A DNA stretch of 6,304 bases from JADGGV01 sp035715725 (GCA_035715725.1 DASTKT010000159.1:1-6304); one strand, 5' to 3'; shown: positions 1 through 6,145, numbered from the stretch's first letter. Notes: generated by a model not told the origin, from the sequence alone. Numbers and translations: made by a program.

Positions 1-222
1 CGTCACCTTGACGGTCCATTTCACCCGGATGCCCAGCGGTCCCTGGATCGTCCAGCGCCACGTCGCCGGGCCGACCGGGTCGATGGCCATGACGTCCCCC
101 AGGAAGCGGGGCAGGTTGCTGAAGTCCCGATAGAACCGGAACACCTCTTCGACCGGGCGGCGAATCGTAACACTCGCCTCGATCGCGTCTCCGTCCCGCT
201 GCGCGGATGAAGTGCCTTGCAT
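1..222 (-). CDS. SRPBCC / polyketide cyclase-like protein, N-terminal part (runs off left edge)
   Basis: Reading the minus strand from an ATG at 222 gives 74 residues that stay open to the window edge. The segment IEASVTIRRPVEEVFRFYRD, followed by FSNLPRFLGDV and a WRWTIQGPLGIRVKW stretch, matches the start of SRPBCC (START/Bet v1-like) proteins: a first beta strand, a helix with the 'P.eeVF.fy.d..n.p.f' pattern, then antiparallel strands. Such proteins form a hydrophobic ligand pocket, but ligand and role differ widely in the family, so none is assigned. The frame also stays open upstream, with another ATG at 276 (MKSAAIRRGESDL...). I prefer 222 because it lies close to the conserved core and has a weak AGG just upstream; neither start has a strong ribosome site. 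The C-terminal half lies outside the window. Confidence 0.75.
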   Translation of the reverse strand, partial: MQGTSSAQRDGDAIEASVTIRRPVEEVFRFYRDFSNLPRFLGDVMAIDPVGPATWRWTIQGPLGIRVKWTVKVT

Positions 223-400
223 GATCCTGGCGCCGATGAGGTCCGATTCGCCCCGGCGGATGGCGGCGCTCTTCATGTGCGAGGGCGACGCCGAGATCCA
301 TCGTCCCGCGTTCGCGGGGCAGGGGCGTGCCGGTATCCGCGTGGCGAGCGCATCGGCCCGCCGCCCGGGGGCCGGAAGGGCACGGTCAGATCGACGGTAG
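223..400. other. Stretch without a convincing gene between the SRPBCC start and the first gene remnant
   Basis: Several short overlapping frames are open on both strands, as expected at this GC content, and none shows a recognisable domain. The minus-strand frame of the SRPBCC gene is open through part of this stretch, so an N-terminal extension of that protein cannot be excluded. A TAG at 398-400 closes the plus-strand frame that carries the remnant beginning at 401. I see no clear promoter. Confidence 0.4.
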
Positions 401-622
401 CCACGAGAAAGAATCCTCGGGATCGGCCCATGGTCGTACGCGGGTACCGAGCCACTGCTCGGCTTCGCTGAGTATTGTCGGGATTCGCCGAACGGCCCGG
501 ACAAGGCCCTGGCCCTCACCGTCGCCACGCTCGATCCGTCCGGGACGTGCATCGCCGAAAAGGTGAGCTTCGTGCGGGACGACCTGCTCACCGCGATGGG
601 GTTCCCGTCGGTTCTCGCGTGA
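401..622 (+). pseudogene. Unrecognised coding-like fragment, 3' end of a lost gene
   Basis: This frame opens after a TAG at 398-400 and ends at a TGA at 620-622. It has no ATG, GTG or TTG near its beginning. The translation has a protein-like mix of residues rather than the Arg/Pro/Gly-rich character of shadow frames here: it includes PWSYAGTEPLLGFAEYC, then KALALTVATLDPSGT, then KVSFVRDDLLTAMGFPSVLA before the stop. This suggests the C-terminal end of a real gene whose 5' part is missing. I do not recognise the family. The stop overlaps a GTG (619-621) in another frame, an arrangement seen in coupled gene pairs. The Fic small antitoxin motif [S/T]xxxE[G/N] is not present, so I do not call it an antitoxin. 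It could still be a chance open frame. Confidence 0.35.
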
Positions 623-718
623 CCCGCAACGGTACGACGACTCGCGCCGGCCCGCCGCCCGGTTCCGACCCAGCGGGCTACCAGGATCGGCTGGACGCGA
701 CGCTCGAGCACCCGGGAC

Positions 719-1498
719 GTGCTGGCCACGATCCACGCGAGCCACCGCCACATGCCGTTCACCCCGGGCGTGGTGCTCCAGCTCCACCGCGACCTCTATC
801 GGTTCACGGAGACCCCGGCGGGGCGGTGGAAGCCGGTGGACAACCGGATCACGGAGGTGCTTCCGGGCGGCGCCGTGCGCGTGCGGTTCGAGCCGGTGCC
901 GGCGTACCGCACGGCGGAGGCGATGGCGGCGCTGCACGCGCGCTTCGGCGACGAGTGGGAGCGGGGAGAGGTCGAGCCGCTGCTGCTGATCGGCGCGTAC
1001 GTGCTGGACTTCCTGTGCATCCACCCCTTCCTGGACGGCAACGGCCGCATGTCGCGGCTGCTGACGCTGTGGCTGCTCGACCGCGCCGGGCACGAGGTGG
1101 GGCGCTACGTCAGCCTGGAGCGGCTGGTGGAGGGGACGCGGGACGGGTACTCCGGGGCGCTGCAGCGGTCGTCGGCGCGGTGGCACGAGGGGCGGCACGC
1201 GCTGCTCCCGTGGCTGGAGTATCTGGCGGGCGTGGTCGTGCGCGGCGCCTACGCGGAGCTGGAGGGGCGGGTGGGGGCGGTGGCGACCGGCCGGGGCGCG
1301 AAGCGCGAGTTGGTGCGGGATGCCGTCGCCCGGCTGCCGGTGGTGTTCCGCTATGCCGACGTCGAGCGTGCCTGCCCGGCGGTGAGCCGGCCCACGATCA
1401 ACCGCGCGCTGCGCGAACTGCGGGACGCGGGTGTCGTGCGCTGCGCGCGGCCCGGGCGGGATGCGGTGTGGGAGAAGCTCCCAGCCGACGCGGGCTGA
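719..1498 (+). CDS. Fic domain protein with C-terminal winged helix, apparently 5'-truncated
   Basis: Fic proteins move AMP (or another phosphate-containing group) from a nucleotide onto a target hydroxyl. The full active-site motif is present as HPFLDGNGRMSR at residues 102-113: catalytic His102, acidic Asp106, the GNG anion hole, Arg110 and Arg113. Residues 36-61 (GRWKPVDN... RVRFEPVPA) fit the target-binding flap hairpin. Residues 190-259, including CPAVSRPTINRALRELRDAG, fit a winged-helix DNA-binding tail usual in this subfamily. The start used is a GTG, with an internal ATG at 752; neither has a good ribosome site. Related proteins normally carry about 100 more N-terminal residues, including an autoinhibitory helix with [S/T]xxxE[G/N]. 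I find neither here, so the gene looks broken at its 5' end. If expressed it would be an unrestrained enzyme or a misfolded remnant. Confidence 0.8.
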   Translation: MLATIHASHRHMPFTPGVVLQLHRDLYRFTETPAGRWKPVDNRITEVLPGGAVRVRFEPVPAYRTAEAMAALHARFGDEWERGEVEPLLLIGAYVLDFLCIHPFLDGNGRMSRLLTLWLLDRAGHEVGRYVSLERLVEGTRDGYSGALQRSSARWHEGRHALLPWLEYLAGVVVRGAYAELEGRVGAVATGRGAKRELVRDAVARLPVVFRYADVERACPAVSRPTINRALRELRDAGVVRCARPGRDAVWEKLPADAG

Positions 1499-1729
1499 GA
1501 CCACGTCCGGAAGGTCCTCACGCCCGAAGCCGCTCGCGCCGACGCGAGTACCCGCCAGATCGCGGCGTGGGGGAAGGAGCACGGGCTCCAGCCGTTCCGC
1601 GCCCCCGACCCGCTCCCGCCGATCGACGAGGACGACGTGTGGATGGCGGTGTGGATGGCGGAGGAGGCGAAGCAGCGGAAACAACCCCGGGTCCGACGGC
1701 GGGCGAGGCCGGCGACGGCGGGTGCGTGA
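1499..1729 (+). pseudogene. Unrecognised coding-like fragment directly after fic, in the same frame
   Basis: Immediately after the fic TGA the same frame stays open to a TGA at 1727-1729. Up to about 1680 it reads like real protein, with LTPEAARADASTRQIAAWGK, then EHGLQPFRAPDPLPPIDEDD, then VWMAVWMAEEAKQRK. After that it turns into Arg/Pro/Ala-rich sequence exactly where the GC-rich repeat begins (1681). No start codon lies near its beginning and no ribosome site is evident. The simplest reading is the 3' part of an unrelated gene joined to fic and cut short by the repeat block. A readthrough extension of Fic is less likely, because the winged-helix tail already ends naturally at the stop. 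I do not recognise the family, and a chance open frame remains possible. Confidence 0.3.
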
Positions 1730-2175
1730 GCCGGGCGGAACTGCGGGTTCAACTTCAGGCGGGGGCGAGCGAACGGCCGAACGGCGGGCCTGGGCGTGGG
1801 CGAGCGCGGGGGCGGGGCTGCACTACGGGCCGACACTCCGGGCGAGGGCGCACACCACGGGCGCGGGCGAGCGCGGGCGCGAGCGCAAACCGGGTGACGG
1901 CGGGCGCGCGCGGGGGAAGACCGGCGTGGCTCGAGGTGCCCGCGCCGACGAAGCGTTCCCCCCCGCCCGCCGTTGCACCCGCAGTGGGCCCGCGCTCGCG
2001 CTCGCGCCCGCCCGGGCCCGCAGTTACCGCCCCCACCCGGCGTTGGCCCCGGAGTTGTAAGCCGTTCGCCCGCGCTCGCGCTCGCCCCGGCCCGCTGTCC
2101 GCGCCCAAGCCCGCCGTCGGCCCCGGAGTTGTCCTCGCCCCCCCGCCGTCCCCCCGCCGTCGGACCCGGAGTGAG
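1681..2175. repeat. Cluster of related GC-rich repeats in opposing orientations; no gene
   Basis: About 500 bp between fic and padR hold no credible gene. The left part (1681 to about 1930) is G-rich and the right part (about 1955-2175) is C-rich on the plus strand. A word starting acaaccccgggtccgacggc at 1681 recurs as its reverse complement at 2110-2132 (about two mismatches over 23 bp), at 2153-2175 and, more diverged, at 2036-2058. Another word, actgcgggttcaac at 1740-1753, matches the reverse complement of 1972-1985 at 13 of 14 positions. Within the right half, cgcgctcgcgctcgc occurs at 1991 and again at 2071, and ggccccggagttgt at 2045 and 2119. This gives a degenerate tandem unit of about 75-80 bp. 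No transposase or clean target duplication is visible. Confidence 0.7.
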
Positions 2176-2209
2176 CTCGGCCCCCCCGGGCCGCCTGATC
2201 CCGCCGCTC

Positions 2210-2239
2210 TTGACGCCGGCTCACGCACGGTCGTATTCA
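2210..2239 (+). promoter_or_regulatory. Candidate sigma70-type promoter for padR-ADOP
   Basis: TTGACG at 2210-2215 and TATTCA at 2234-2239 are separated by 18 bp and lie just upstream of the padR start. The stretch from 2231 to 2270 is distinctly more AT-rich than its surroundings, as expected for a promoter in such a genome. Transcription would start near 2246, inside the palindrome that follows. Confidence 0.5.
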
Positions 2240-2244
2240 TGACA

Positions 2245-2258
2245 CATAGACATCTATG
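2245..2258. promoter_or_regulatory. Palindromic operator candidate, probably bound by the adjacent PadR protein
   Basis: CATAGA-CA-TCTATG is a perfect 6-2-6 inverted repeat directly downstream of the candidate -10 box and 23 bp before the padR ATG. PadR-family dimers bind palindromic AT-rich operators, often in their own promoter, and a site here would block transcription at the start point. The palindrome is read directly from the sequence; its use by this PadR is inferred from position. Confidence 0.5.
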
Positions 2259-2281
2259 CATTGAGAGCTAGGGTCACCGCC

Positions 2282-2617
2282 ATGAGCCGACGACGCAACG
2301 ACATCCTCCAGGGCACGCTCGCGCTCCTCGTGCTGAAGACGCTCGCGACGCGCGGGCCGATGCACGGCTACGCGATCACGACGCACATCCAGCGCGCGTC
2401 CTCCGACCTCCTGCGGGTAGAGGAGGGCTCGCTCTACCCGGCCTTGCACCGCATGGAGCAGGACGGCTGGCTGCGGGCGGAGTGGGGGGTGACGGAGAAG
2501 AACCGGCAGGCGCGGTTCTACACGCTGACGGCGGCGGGGCGGGAGCAGTTCGCGGCGGAGCAGGAGAGCTGGGCGCGGCTGAGCGAGGGTGTGGGGCGGG
2601 TGCTGAGCTATGCGTGA
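2282..2617 (+). CDS. PadR family transcriptional regulator
   Basis: This 111-residue protein is a typical short PadR repressor of the group that precedes ADOP permeases. The winged-helix core is clear: LQGTLALLVLKTL (9-21), GPMHGYAI (25-32), the hallmark EEGSLYPALHRME (47-59), then the wing RQARFYTLTAAGRE (75-88) and a final dimerisation helix to residue 109. The frame is open back to a TTG at 2261, but the ATG at 2282 is preferred: the protein then begins MSRRRNDILQGTL, as family members do, and AGGG at 2270-2273 gives a weak ribosome site. It probably represses its own promoter through the palindrome at 2245-2258 and so controls the permease 112 bp downstream. The effector is unknown. Confidence 0.93.
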   Translation: MSRRRNDILQGTLALLVLKTLATRGPMHGYAITTHIQRASSDLLRVEEGSLYPALHRMEQDGWLRAEWGVTEKNRQARFYTLTAAGREQFAAEQESWARLSEGVGRVLSYA

Positions 2618-2639
2618 GCGCGGGTGCGCGGCGCGCCGG

Positions 2640-2657
2640 CTCGGGGTGCTCCCCGGG
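2640..2657 (+). other. Short GC-rich hairpin between padR and the permease gene
   Basis: CGGGG-TGCT-CCCCG forms a 5-bp perfect stem with a 4-base loop, extendable by a T-G wobble and one C-G pair to seven pairs. No run of T follows, so an intrinsic terminator is unlikely. It might tune the padR-to-permease transcript ratio or mRNA stability, or be a by-product of GC content. Confidence 0.25.
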
Positions 2658-2729
2658 CGTGGGCGCCGGGTGCTCGAGGGCGGGTCCGGCTTCGGAGCGC
2701 GGTCCACGGAATCCCCGGGAAGGTGAGGC

Positions 2730-5405
2730 ATGGCCTGGTACAAGCGCGTGGTGAACCTGCTGCGGCCGGAGCGGCTGTCGCGGGAGCTGGACCGGGAGAT
2801 CGCGTTCCACGTGGCGGAGCGCGCGGACGAGCTGATGGCGGCGGGGATGAGCGAGGCGGAGGCGGTGCGGGAGGCGCGTCGTCGCTTCGGGAACGTGGTG
2901 CTGCAGAAGGAGCGGACGCGGGAGGCGGACGTGGCGAGGTGGCTGGAGTCGGTGCTGGCGGACGTGCGCTACGCGCTGCGGGCGCTGGGGTCGAGCCCGG
3001 GCTTCGCGCTGGTGGCGGTGCTGTCGCTGGGGCTCGGCATCGGCGCGAACACGGCGATCTTCAGCCTGATCGACGCGGTGCTGCTGCGCTCGCTGCCGGT
3101 GACGCGGCCGGAGGAGCTGGTGAAGGTGACGATGGCGAGCGGGTTCGGGAACGACGTCTTCACGAACCCGCTCTGGGAGCAGATCCGCGACCGGCAGGAC
3201 GTGTTCTCCGGCGTCGCGGCGTTCTCCGGGGCGCAGTGGGACCTGGCGAACGGGGGCGAGGCGCGGCGGGTCACGGGCCAGTGGGTGAGCGGCGGGTTCT
3301 TCGCGATGCTCGGCGTACGGCCGTCGGCGGGCCGGCTGCTCGGCCTGCGGGACGACGTGCGCGGCTGCCCGGCGGTGGCGGTGCTGGGGCACGGCTTCTG
3401 GGAGCGGGAGTACGGCGCGGACCCGGGGGTGGTGGGGCGGACGGTGTCGCTGGACGGCCATCCCTTCGAGGTCGTCGGCGTGACGGACCCGGCGTTCTTC
3501 GGGGTGCAGGTCGGGCGCGCGGTCGACGTGTACGCCCCGATCTGCGCCGAGGCGGTGGTGCACGGGAAGGACAGCTTCCTGGACAGGCGCAGCACGTGGT
3601 TCCTCCAGGTCATGGGGCGCCCGCGTCCCGGCGTGACGCCGCCCCAGGTGAATGCGCGGCTGGCCGCGGCGGCGCCGGCGATCTTCGCGGCGACGCTGCC
3701 GCCCGACTGGAAGGCGGAGAGTCGGCGCGACTACCTGAAGACGACGCTGTCGGTCGAGCCGGCGGGGCAGGGGGTCTCCTCCCTGCGGACGCAGTACCGG
3801 CACGCTCTCGCCGTGCTCATGGTCGTCGTCGGGCTGGTGCTGCTGAACGCGTGCGCGAACGTGGCGAACCTGCTGCTGGCGCGGGCGACGTCGCGCCAGC
3901 GCGAGCTGGCCGTGCGGCTGGCCATCGGCGCGGGGCGCGGGCGCCTCGCGCGGCAGCTCCTGACGGAGAGCCTCCTCCTCTCGCTGCTCGGCGCCGCGCT
4001 CGGCGTGGCGTTCGCGCGCTGGGGGAGCGCGCTGCTGGTGCGCTTCCTGTCGACGCGCGCGGAGGCCGTCTGGCTGGACCTCTCGATCGACGGCCGCGTG
4101 CTCGGCTTCACGATCGCGGTGGCGACGCTGACCGGGCTCCTCTTCGGGCTGGCGCCGGCGTGGCGCTCGGCGCGCGTGGACCCGCAGGCGGCGATGAAGG
4201 CGCGCGGCCGCGGCGTGGCGGAAGGACACTCCCGCTTCACGGTGGTCAAGGCGCTGGTCGTCGGGCAGGTCGCGCTCTCGCTCGTGCTGGTCGTGGCCGC
4301 GGCGCTGCTCCTGGGGAGCTTCCGCAACCTGGCCACGCTCGACCCCGGGTTCCGCCGGACGGGCGTCCTGCTCGTCGGCATCGACGCGAAGGAGCCGGGC
4401 ATCGCCGATGCGCGGGCGATCGCCGTCGTGCGCGACGCGCTGGACCGGGTCCGGACGCTCCCGGGCGTGCGCTCCGCGAGCGCGTCGCGCGTGACGCCGG
4501 TCGGGGGGATGAGGTGGAACGAGGGGATCCTCGTCGACGGCTTCACGCCGGCCTCCGAGAAGGATGGCGTCGCCTGGATGAACTCGGTGACGCCGGGCTT
4601 CTTCGCGACGATGGGGACGACGCTCCTCGCCGGCCGGGACTTCACCGACCACGACGGACCCGGCGCGGGCCGCGTCGCCATCGTCAACCAGGCGATGGCG
4701 CGGAAGTTCTTCGGCGCCGGGAGCCCGCTCGGCAAGCGCTTCCGCACGGAGGGCGGCGAGCAGGTCCTGGAGGTCGTCGGCGTGGTCGCGGATGCGAAGT
4801 ACGGCACGCTGCGCGAGGAGCCATCGCCCACGGCGTACATCCCGCTGAGCCAGGAGGAGCACCAGGGCCCCTGGTTCTCGCTCGAGGTGCGGACGGACGG
4901 TCCGCCCGCCGCGCTCGCCCGCGCCGTGGAGAAGGCGGTCACCGGCGTGGTCCCCGCGGCGTCGCTCGACTTCACGACGATGTCCGAGCAGCTCGCGGCG
5001 TCGATCCGCCCCGAGCGGCTGCTCGCCGTGCTCTCCGGCTTCTTCGGCGCGCTCGGCCTGCTCCTCGCCGTCATCGGCCTCTACGGCACGACCGCGTACA
5101 GCGTCACGCGCCGGAGGAACGAGATCGGGATCCGCATCGCGCTCGGCGCCATGCGCAACCGGGTGATGGGCATGGTGCTGCGGGAGGTCGGCGTGATGGT
5201 GGTCGTGGGCACCGTCGTCGGCGCCGGCCTCGCGCTCGCGGCCACGCGCCTCGTCGCGTCCTTCCTGTTCGGCGTGACGCCCGGCGACCCGGCGACGTTC
5301 GCGCTCGCCGCGCTCGTGCTCGCGCTCGTCGCCGGCGCCGCCGGCGCGCTCCCGGCCTGGCGCGCGGCCCGGCTCGATCCGATGACGGCGCTGCGGGAGG
5401 AGTGA
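2730..5405 (+). CDS. ADOP-family ABC transporter permease (duplicated MacB/FtsX-like)
   Basis: At 891 residues this has the full length and layout of the acidobacterial duplicated orphan permease family. Residues 16-60 form the permease prefix (LSRELDREIAFHVAERADEL ... ARRRFGN). Then come a first transmembrane segment (about 92-118, FALVAVLSLGLGIGANTAIF), a periplasmic MacB-like domain (about 120-350), and an FtsX-type block with three segments near 358-385, 410-435 and 457-477. A second copy repeats this: a membrane segment (503-530), a soluble domain (about 535-755) and three segments (764-790, 818-847, 855-877). Both copies contain the expected 'R..EigiRiAlGA' loop (RELAVRLAIGAGR at 391; RNEIGIRIALGAMR at 796). 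The ATG at 2730 follows an AGGTGAGG ribosome site. No ATPase gene accompanies it, as is usual for the family. The cargo is unknown; export or envelope work is inferred from MacB. Confidence 0.95.
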   Translation: MAWYKRVVNLLRPERLSRELDREIAFHVAERADELMAAGMSEAEAVREARRRFGNVVLQKERTREADVARWLESVLADVRYALRALGSSPGFALVAVLSLGLGIGANTAIFSLIDAVLLRSLPVTRPEELVKVTMASGFGNDVFTNPLWEQIRDRQDVFSGVAAFSGAQWDLANGGEARRVTGQWVSGGFFAMLGVRPSAGRLLGLRDDVRGCPAVAVLGHGFWEREYGADPGVVGRTVSLDGHPFEVVGVTDPAFFGVQVGRAVDVYAPICAEAVVHGKDSFLDRRSTWFLQVMGRPRPGVTPPQVNARLAAAAPAIFAATLPPDWKAESRRDYLKTTLSVEPAGQGVSSLRTQYRHALAVLMVVVGLVLLNACANVANLLLARATSRQRELAVRLAIGAGRGRLARQLLTESLLLSLLGAALGVAFARWGSALLVRFLSTRAEAVWLDLSIDGRVLGFTIAVATLTGLLFGLAPAWRSARVDPQAAMKARGRGVAEGHSRFTVVKALVVGQVALSLVLVVAAALLLGSFRNLATLDPGFRRTGVLLVGIDAKEPGIADARAIAVVRDALDRVRTLPGVRSASASRVTPVGGMRWNEGILVDGFTPASEKDGVAWMNSVTPGFFATMGTTLLAGRDFTDHDGPGAGRVAIVNQAMARKFFGAGSPLGKRFRTEGGEQVLEVVGVVADAKYGTLREEPSPTAYIPLSQEEHQGPWFSLEVRTDGPPAALARAVEKAVTGVVPAASLDFTTMSEQLAASIRPERLLAVLSGFFGALGLLLAVIGLYGTTAYSVTRRRNEIGIRIALGAMRNRVMGMVLREVGVMVVVGTVVGAGLALAATRLVASFLFGVTPGDPATFALAALVLALVAGAAGALPAWRAARLDPMTALREE

Positions 5406-5448
5406 GCGGGGCGTTGGAGCCGGCGGGGCGGGGGACGGCGGAGCGCAT

Positions 5449-5492
5449 GCGGCCGCGCCCGTTGGCCAGTAGGCGCAACGCCGCGGGGCCGC
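5449..5492 (+). other. Imperfect hairpin after the permease gene
   Basis: GCGGCC (5449-5454) pairs with GGCCGC (5487-5492), and CGTTG (5460-5464) pairs with CAACG (5476-5480), with an internal loop between them. It starts about 44 bases after the permease stop and could protect the 3' end of the padR-permease mRNA or help stop transcription. No T-run follows, so the role is uncertain. Confidence 0.3.
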
Positions 5493-5516
5493 GCGGGGGC
5501 CCTGCCGGAACGAGAA

Positions 5517-5546
5517 GCGGCGGGCCGCCTCCCAGCGGCCCGCCGC
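5517..5546. terminator. Strong hairpin between convergent genes, probable csbD terminator
   Basis: GCGGCGGGCCGC and GCGGCCCGCCGC form a perfect 12-bp stem around a 6-base loop (CTCCCA). It lies 22 bp beyond the csbD stop. Read on the minus strand it is followed by TTCTCGTTCC, a modest T-rich tail; on the plus strand no T-run follows. It probably ends csbD transcription and may also stop transcripts arriving from the permease gene. Confidence 0.6.
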
Positions 5547-5568
5547 GCGTGTCCGGTCGAGCGGTGCC

Positions 5569-5949
5569 TCAGTCGTCGAGGTCGCGCTCGATCTTCCCGA
5601 ACGTGTCCTTCACCTTCCCCTTGAGCTGGTCGATCTTTCCCTCGGCCTGGAGGCTCTCGTCGCCCGTGAGGCCGCCCGCGGCGTCCTTCACGTGCCCCTT
5701 GAGCTTGTCCGCCTTCCCCTCCATGGAGTGGCGCACGCCGCGGGACTGGAGATCCTCGTCGGACGCGCGGCGCTCGCTGCGGCCGGCGGCGTCCTGCACA
5801 CCACCCGCGAGCTCGTCGCGCTTCCCCTCGGCCTGCAGCCTCTCGTCCCCCGTGAGCCCGCCGGCCGCGTCCTTGATCCGGCCGCCGGCCTTGCGAAGCT
5901 TCCCCTCCGTGGAGTCCTCGGCGCCACGGCGCCTGATGTCGTCGGCCAT
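5569..5949 (-). CDS. CsbD family stress protein with two CsbD repeats
   Basis: This 126-residue, highly charged, soluble protein has no signal peptide or membrane segment. It contains two copies of the CsbD domain: residues 15-56 (EGKLRKAGGRIKDAAGGLTG, then DERLQAEGK) and residues 77-126 (EGKADKLKGHVKDAAGGLTG, then DESLQAEGK and KVKDTFGKIERDLDD). Typical CsbD proteins have about 60-70 residues and one copy, so this is an internal duplication. The copies share DAAGGLTGDE and LQAEGK exactly. The linker (57-76) is charged and Arg-rich. In Bacillus CsbD belongs to the SigB general stress regulon; its biochemical role is not established. The ATG at 5949 has an excellent ribosome site, GGAGGAG at 5960-5954. 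The gene stands alone, convergent with the permease. Confidence 0.93.
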   Translation of the reverse strand: MADDIRRRGAEDSTEGKLRKAGGRIKDAAGGLTGDERLQAEGKRDELAGGVQDAAGRSERRASDEDLQSRGVRHSMEGKADKLKGHVKDAAGGLTGDESLQAEGKIDQLKGKVKDTFGKIERDLDD

Positions 5950-5975
5950 GCTTCTCCTCCGTCTTCGGTGAATCC

Positions 5976-6001
5976 GCGCCCGGCCGGTGGACCGGCGGGC
6001 G
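5976..6001 (-). other. GC-rich hairpin in the csbD leader
   Basis: CCGGT-GG-ACCGG, extended past a single bulged G by further GC pairs (GCCCG with CGGGC), lies about 16 bp upstream of the csbD ribosome site. A structure this close to the start could influence translation, but GC-rich DNA makes such pairs by chance. Confidence 0.25.
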
Positions 6002-6075
6002 GGGAAGATAGGGCAACCCCCGTGCCGCGGGGCTGGGATGGAGTGCTCGGAACTCGTGTTGTGGGTGTGGTTTGC

Positions 6076-6103
6076 GGGTGGGGACGGGGGTGGGTCGGGC
6101 GGG
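6076..6103 (+). other. G-quadruplex-capable G-run cluster
   Basis: Six runs of three to five G (6076-6078, 6080-6083, 6086-6090, 6092-6094, 6097-6099, 6101-6103) are separated by loops of only one or two bases, which satisfies the usual pattern for a very stable G-quadruplex. It lies on the plus strand about 130 bp upstream of csbD, so on the template strand of that gene. Confidence 0.5.
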
Positions 6104-6111
6104 TCGGCTAC

Positions 6112-6142
6112 GGTATGGCGCGTGGGCCTCGTCAGGCGTCAA
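6112..6142 (-). promoter_or_regulatory. Weak promoter candidate for csbD
   Basis: On the minus strand TTGACG (6142-6137) is followed after 19 bp by CATACC (6117-6112). An A/T-rich tract with six T lies just upstream of the -35, as an UP-like element would. The -10 match and the spacing are both poor, and the leader would be about 155 nt. A stress sigma factor with other box preferences could use a different site. Confidence 0.25.
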
Positions 6143-6145
6143 GAA

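Noticed and set aside
401..622. Small Fic antitoxin (VbhA/FicA-like) upstream of fic
   Set aside because: The required [S/T]xxxE[G/N] motif is missing and there is no start codon.
386..1684. Long minus-strand open frame (432 codons)
   Set aside because: It lies opposite the Fic gene and is His/Arg/Pro-rich without any domain; a shadow of GC-rich coding DNA.
1681..2175. CRISPR array
   Set aside because: The repeats are degenerate, unevenly spaced and in both orientations, with no unique spacers and no cas genes.
475..2271. Long plus-strand open frame (598 codons) covering fic and the repeat block
   Set aside because: The translation is Arg/Gly/Pro/Ala-rich low-complexity sequence in a frame other than fic; it stays open because stop codons are rare at this GC content.
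2376..4862. Minus-strand open frame of 828 codons opposite the permease
   Set aside because: Arg/His/Pro-rich antisense shadow; the plus strand encodes a clear full-length ADOP permease.
2730..5405. macB-type permease with fused ATPase
   Set aside because: No Walker A, signature or Walker B motif is present; the duplicated permease layout fits ADOP instead.
2624..5971. Plus-strand open frame of 1115 codons
   Set aside because: Another-frame shadow of the permease that continues through the opposite strand of csbD; composition is implausible.
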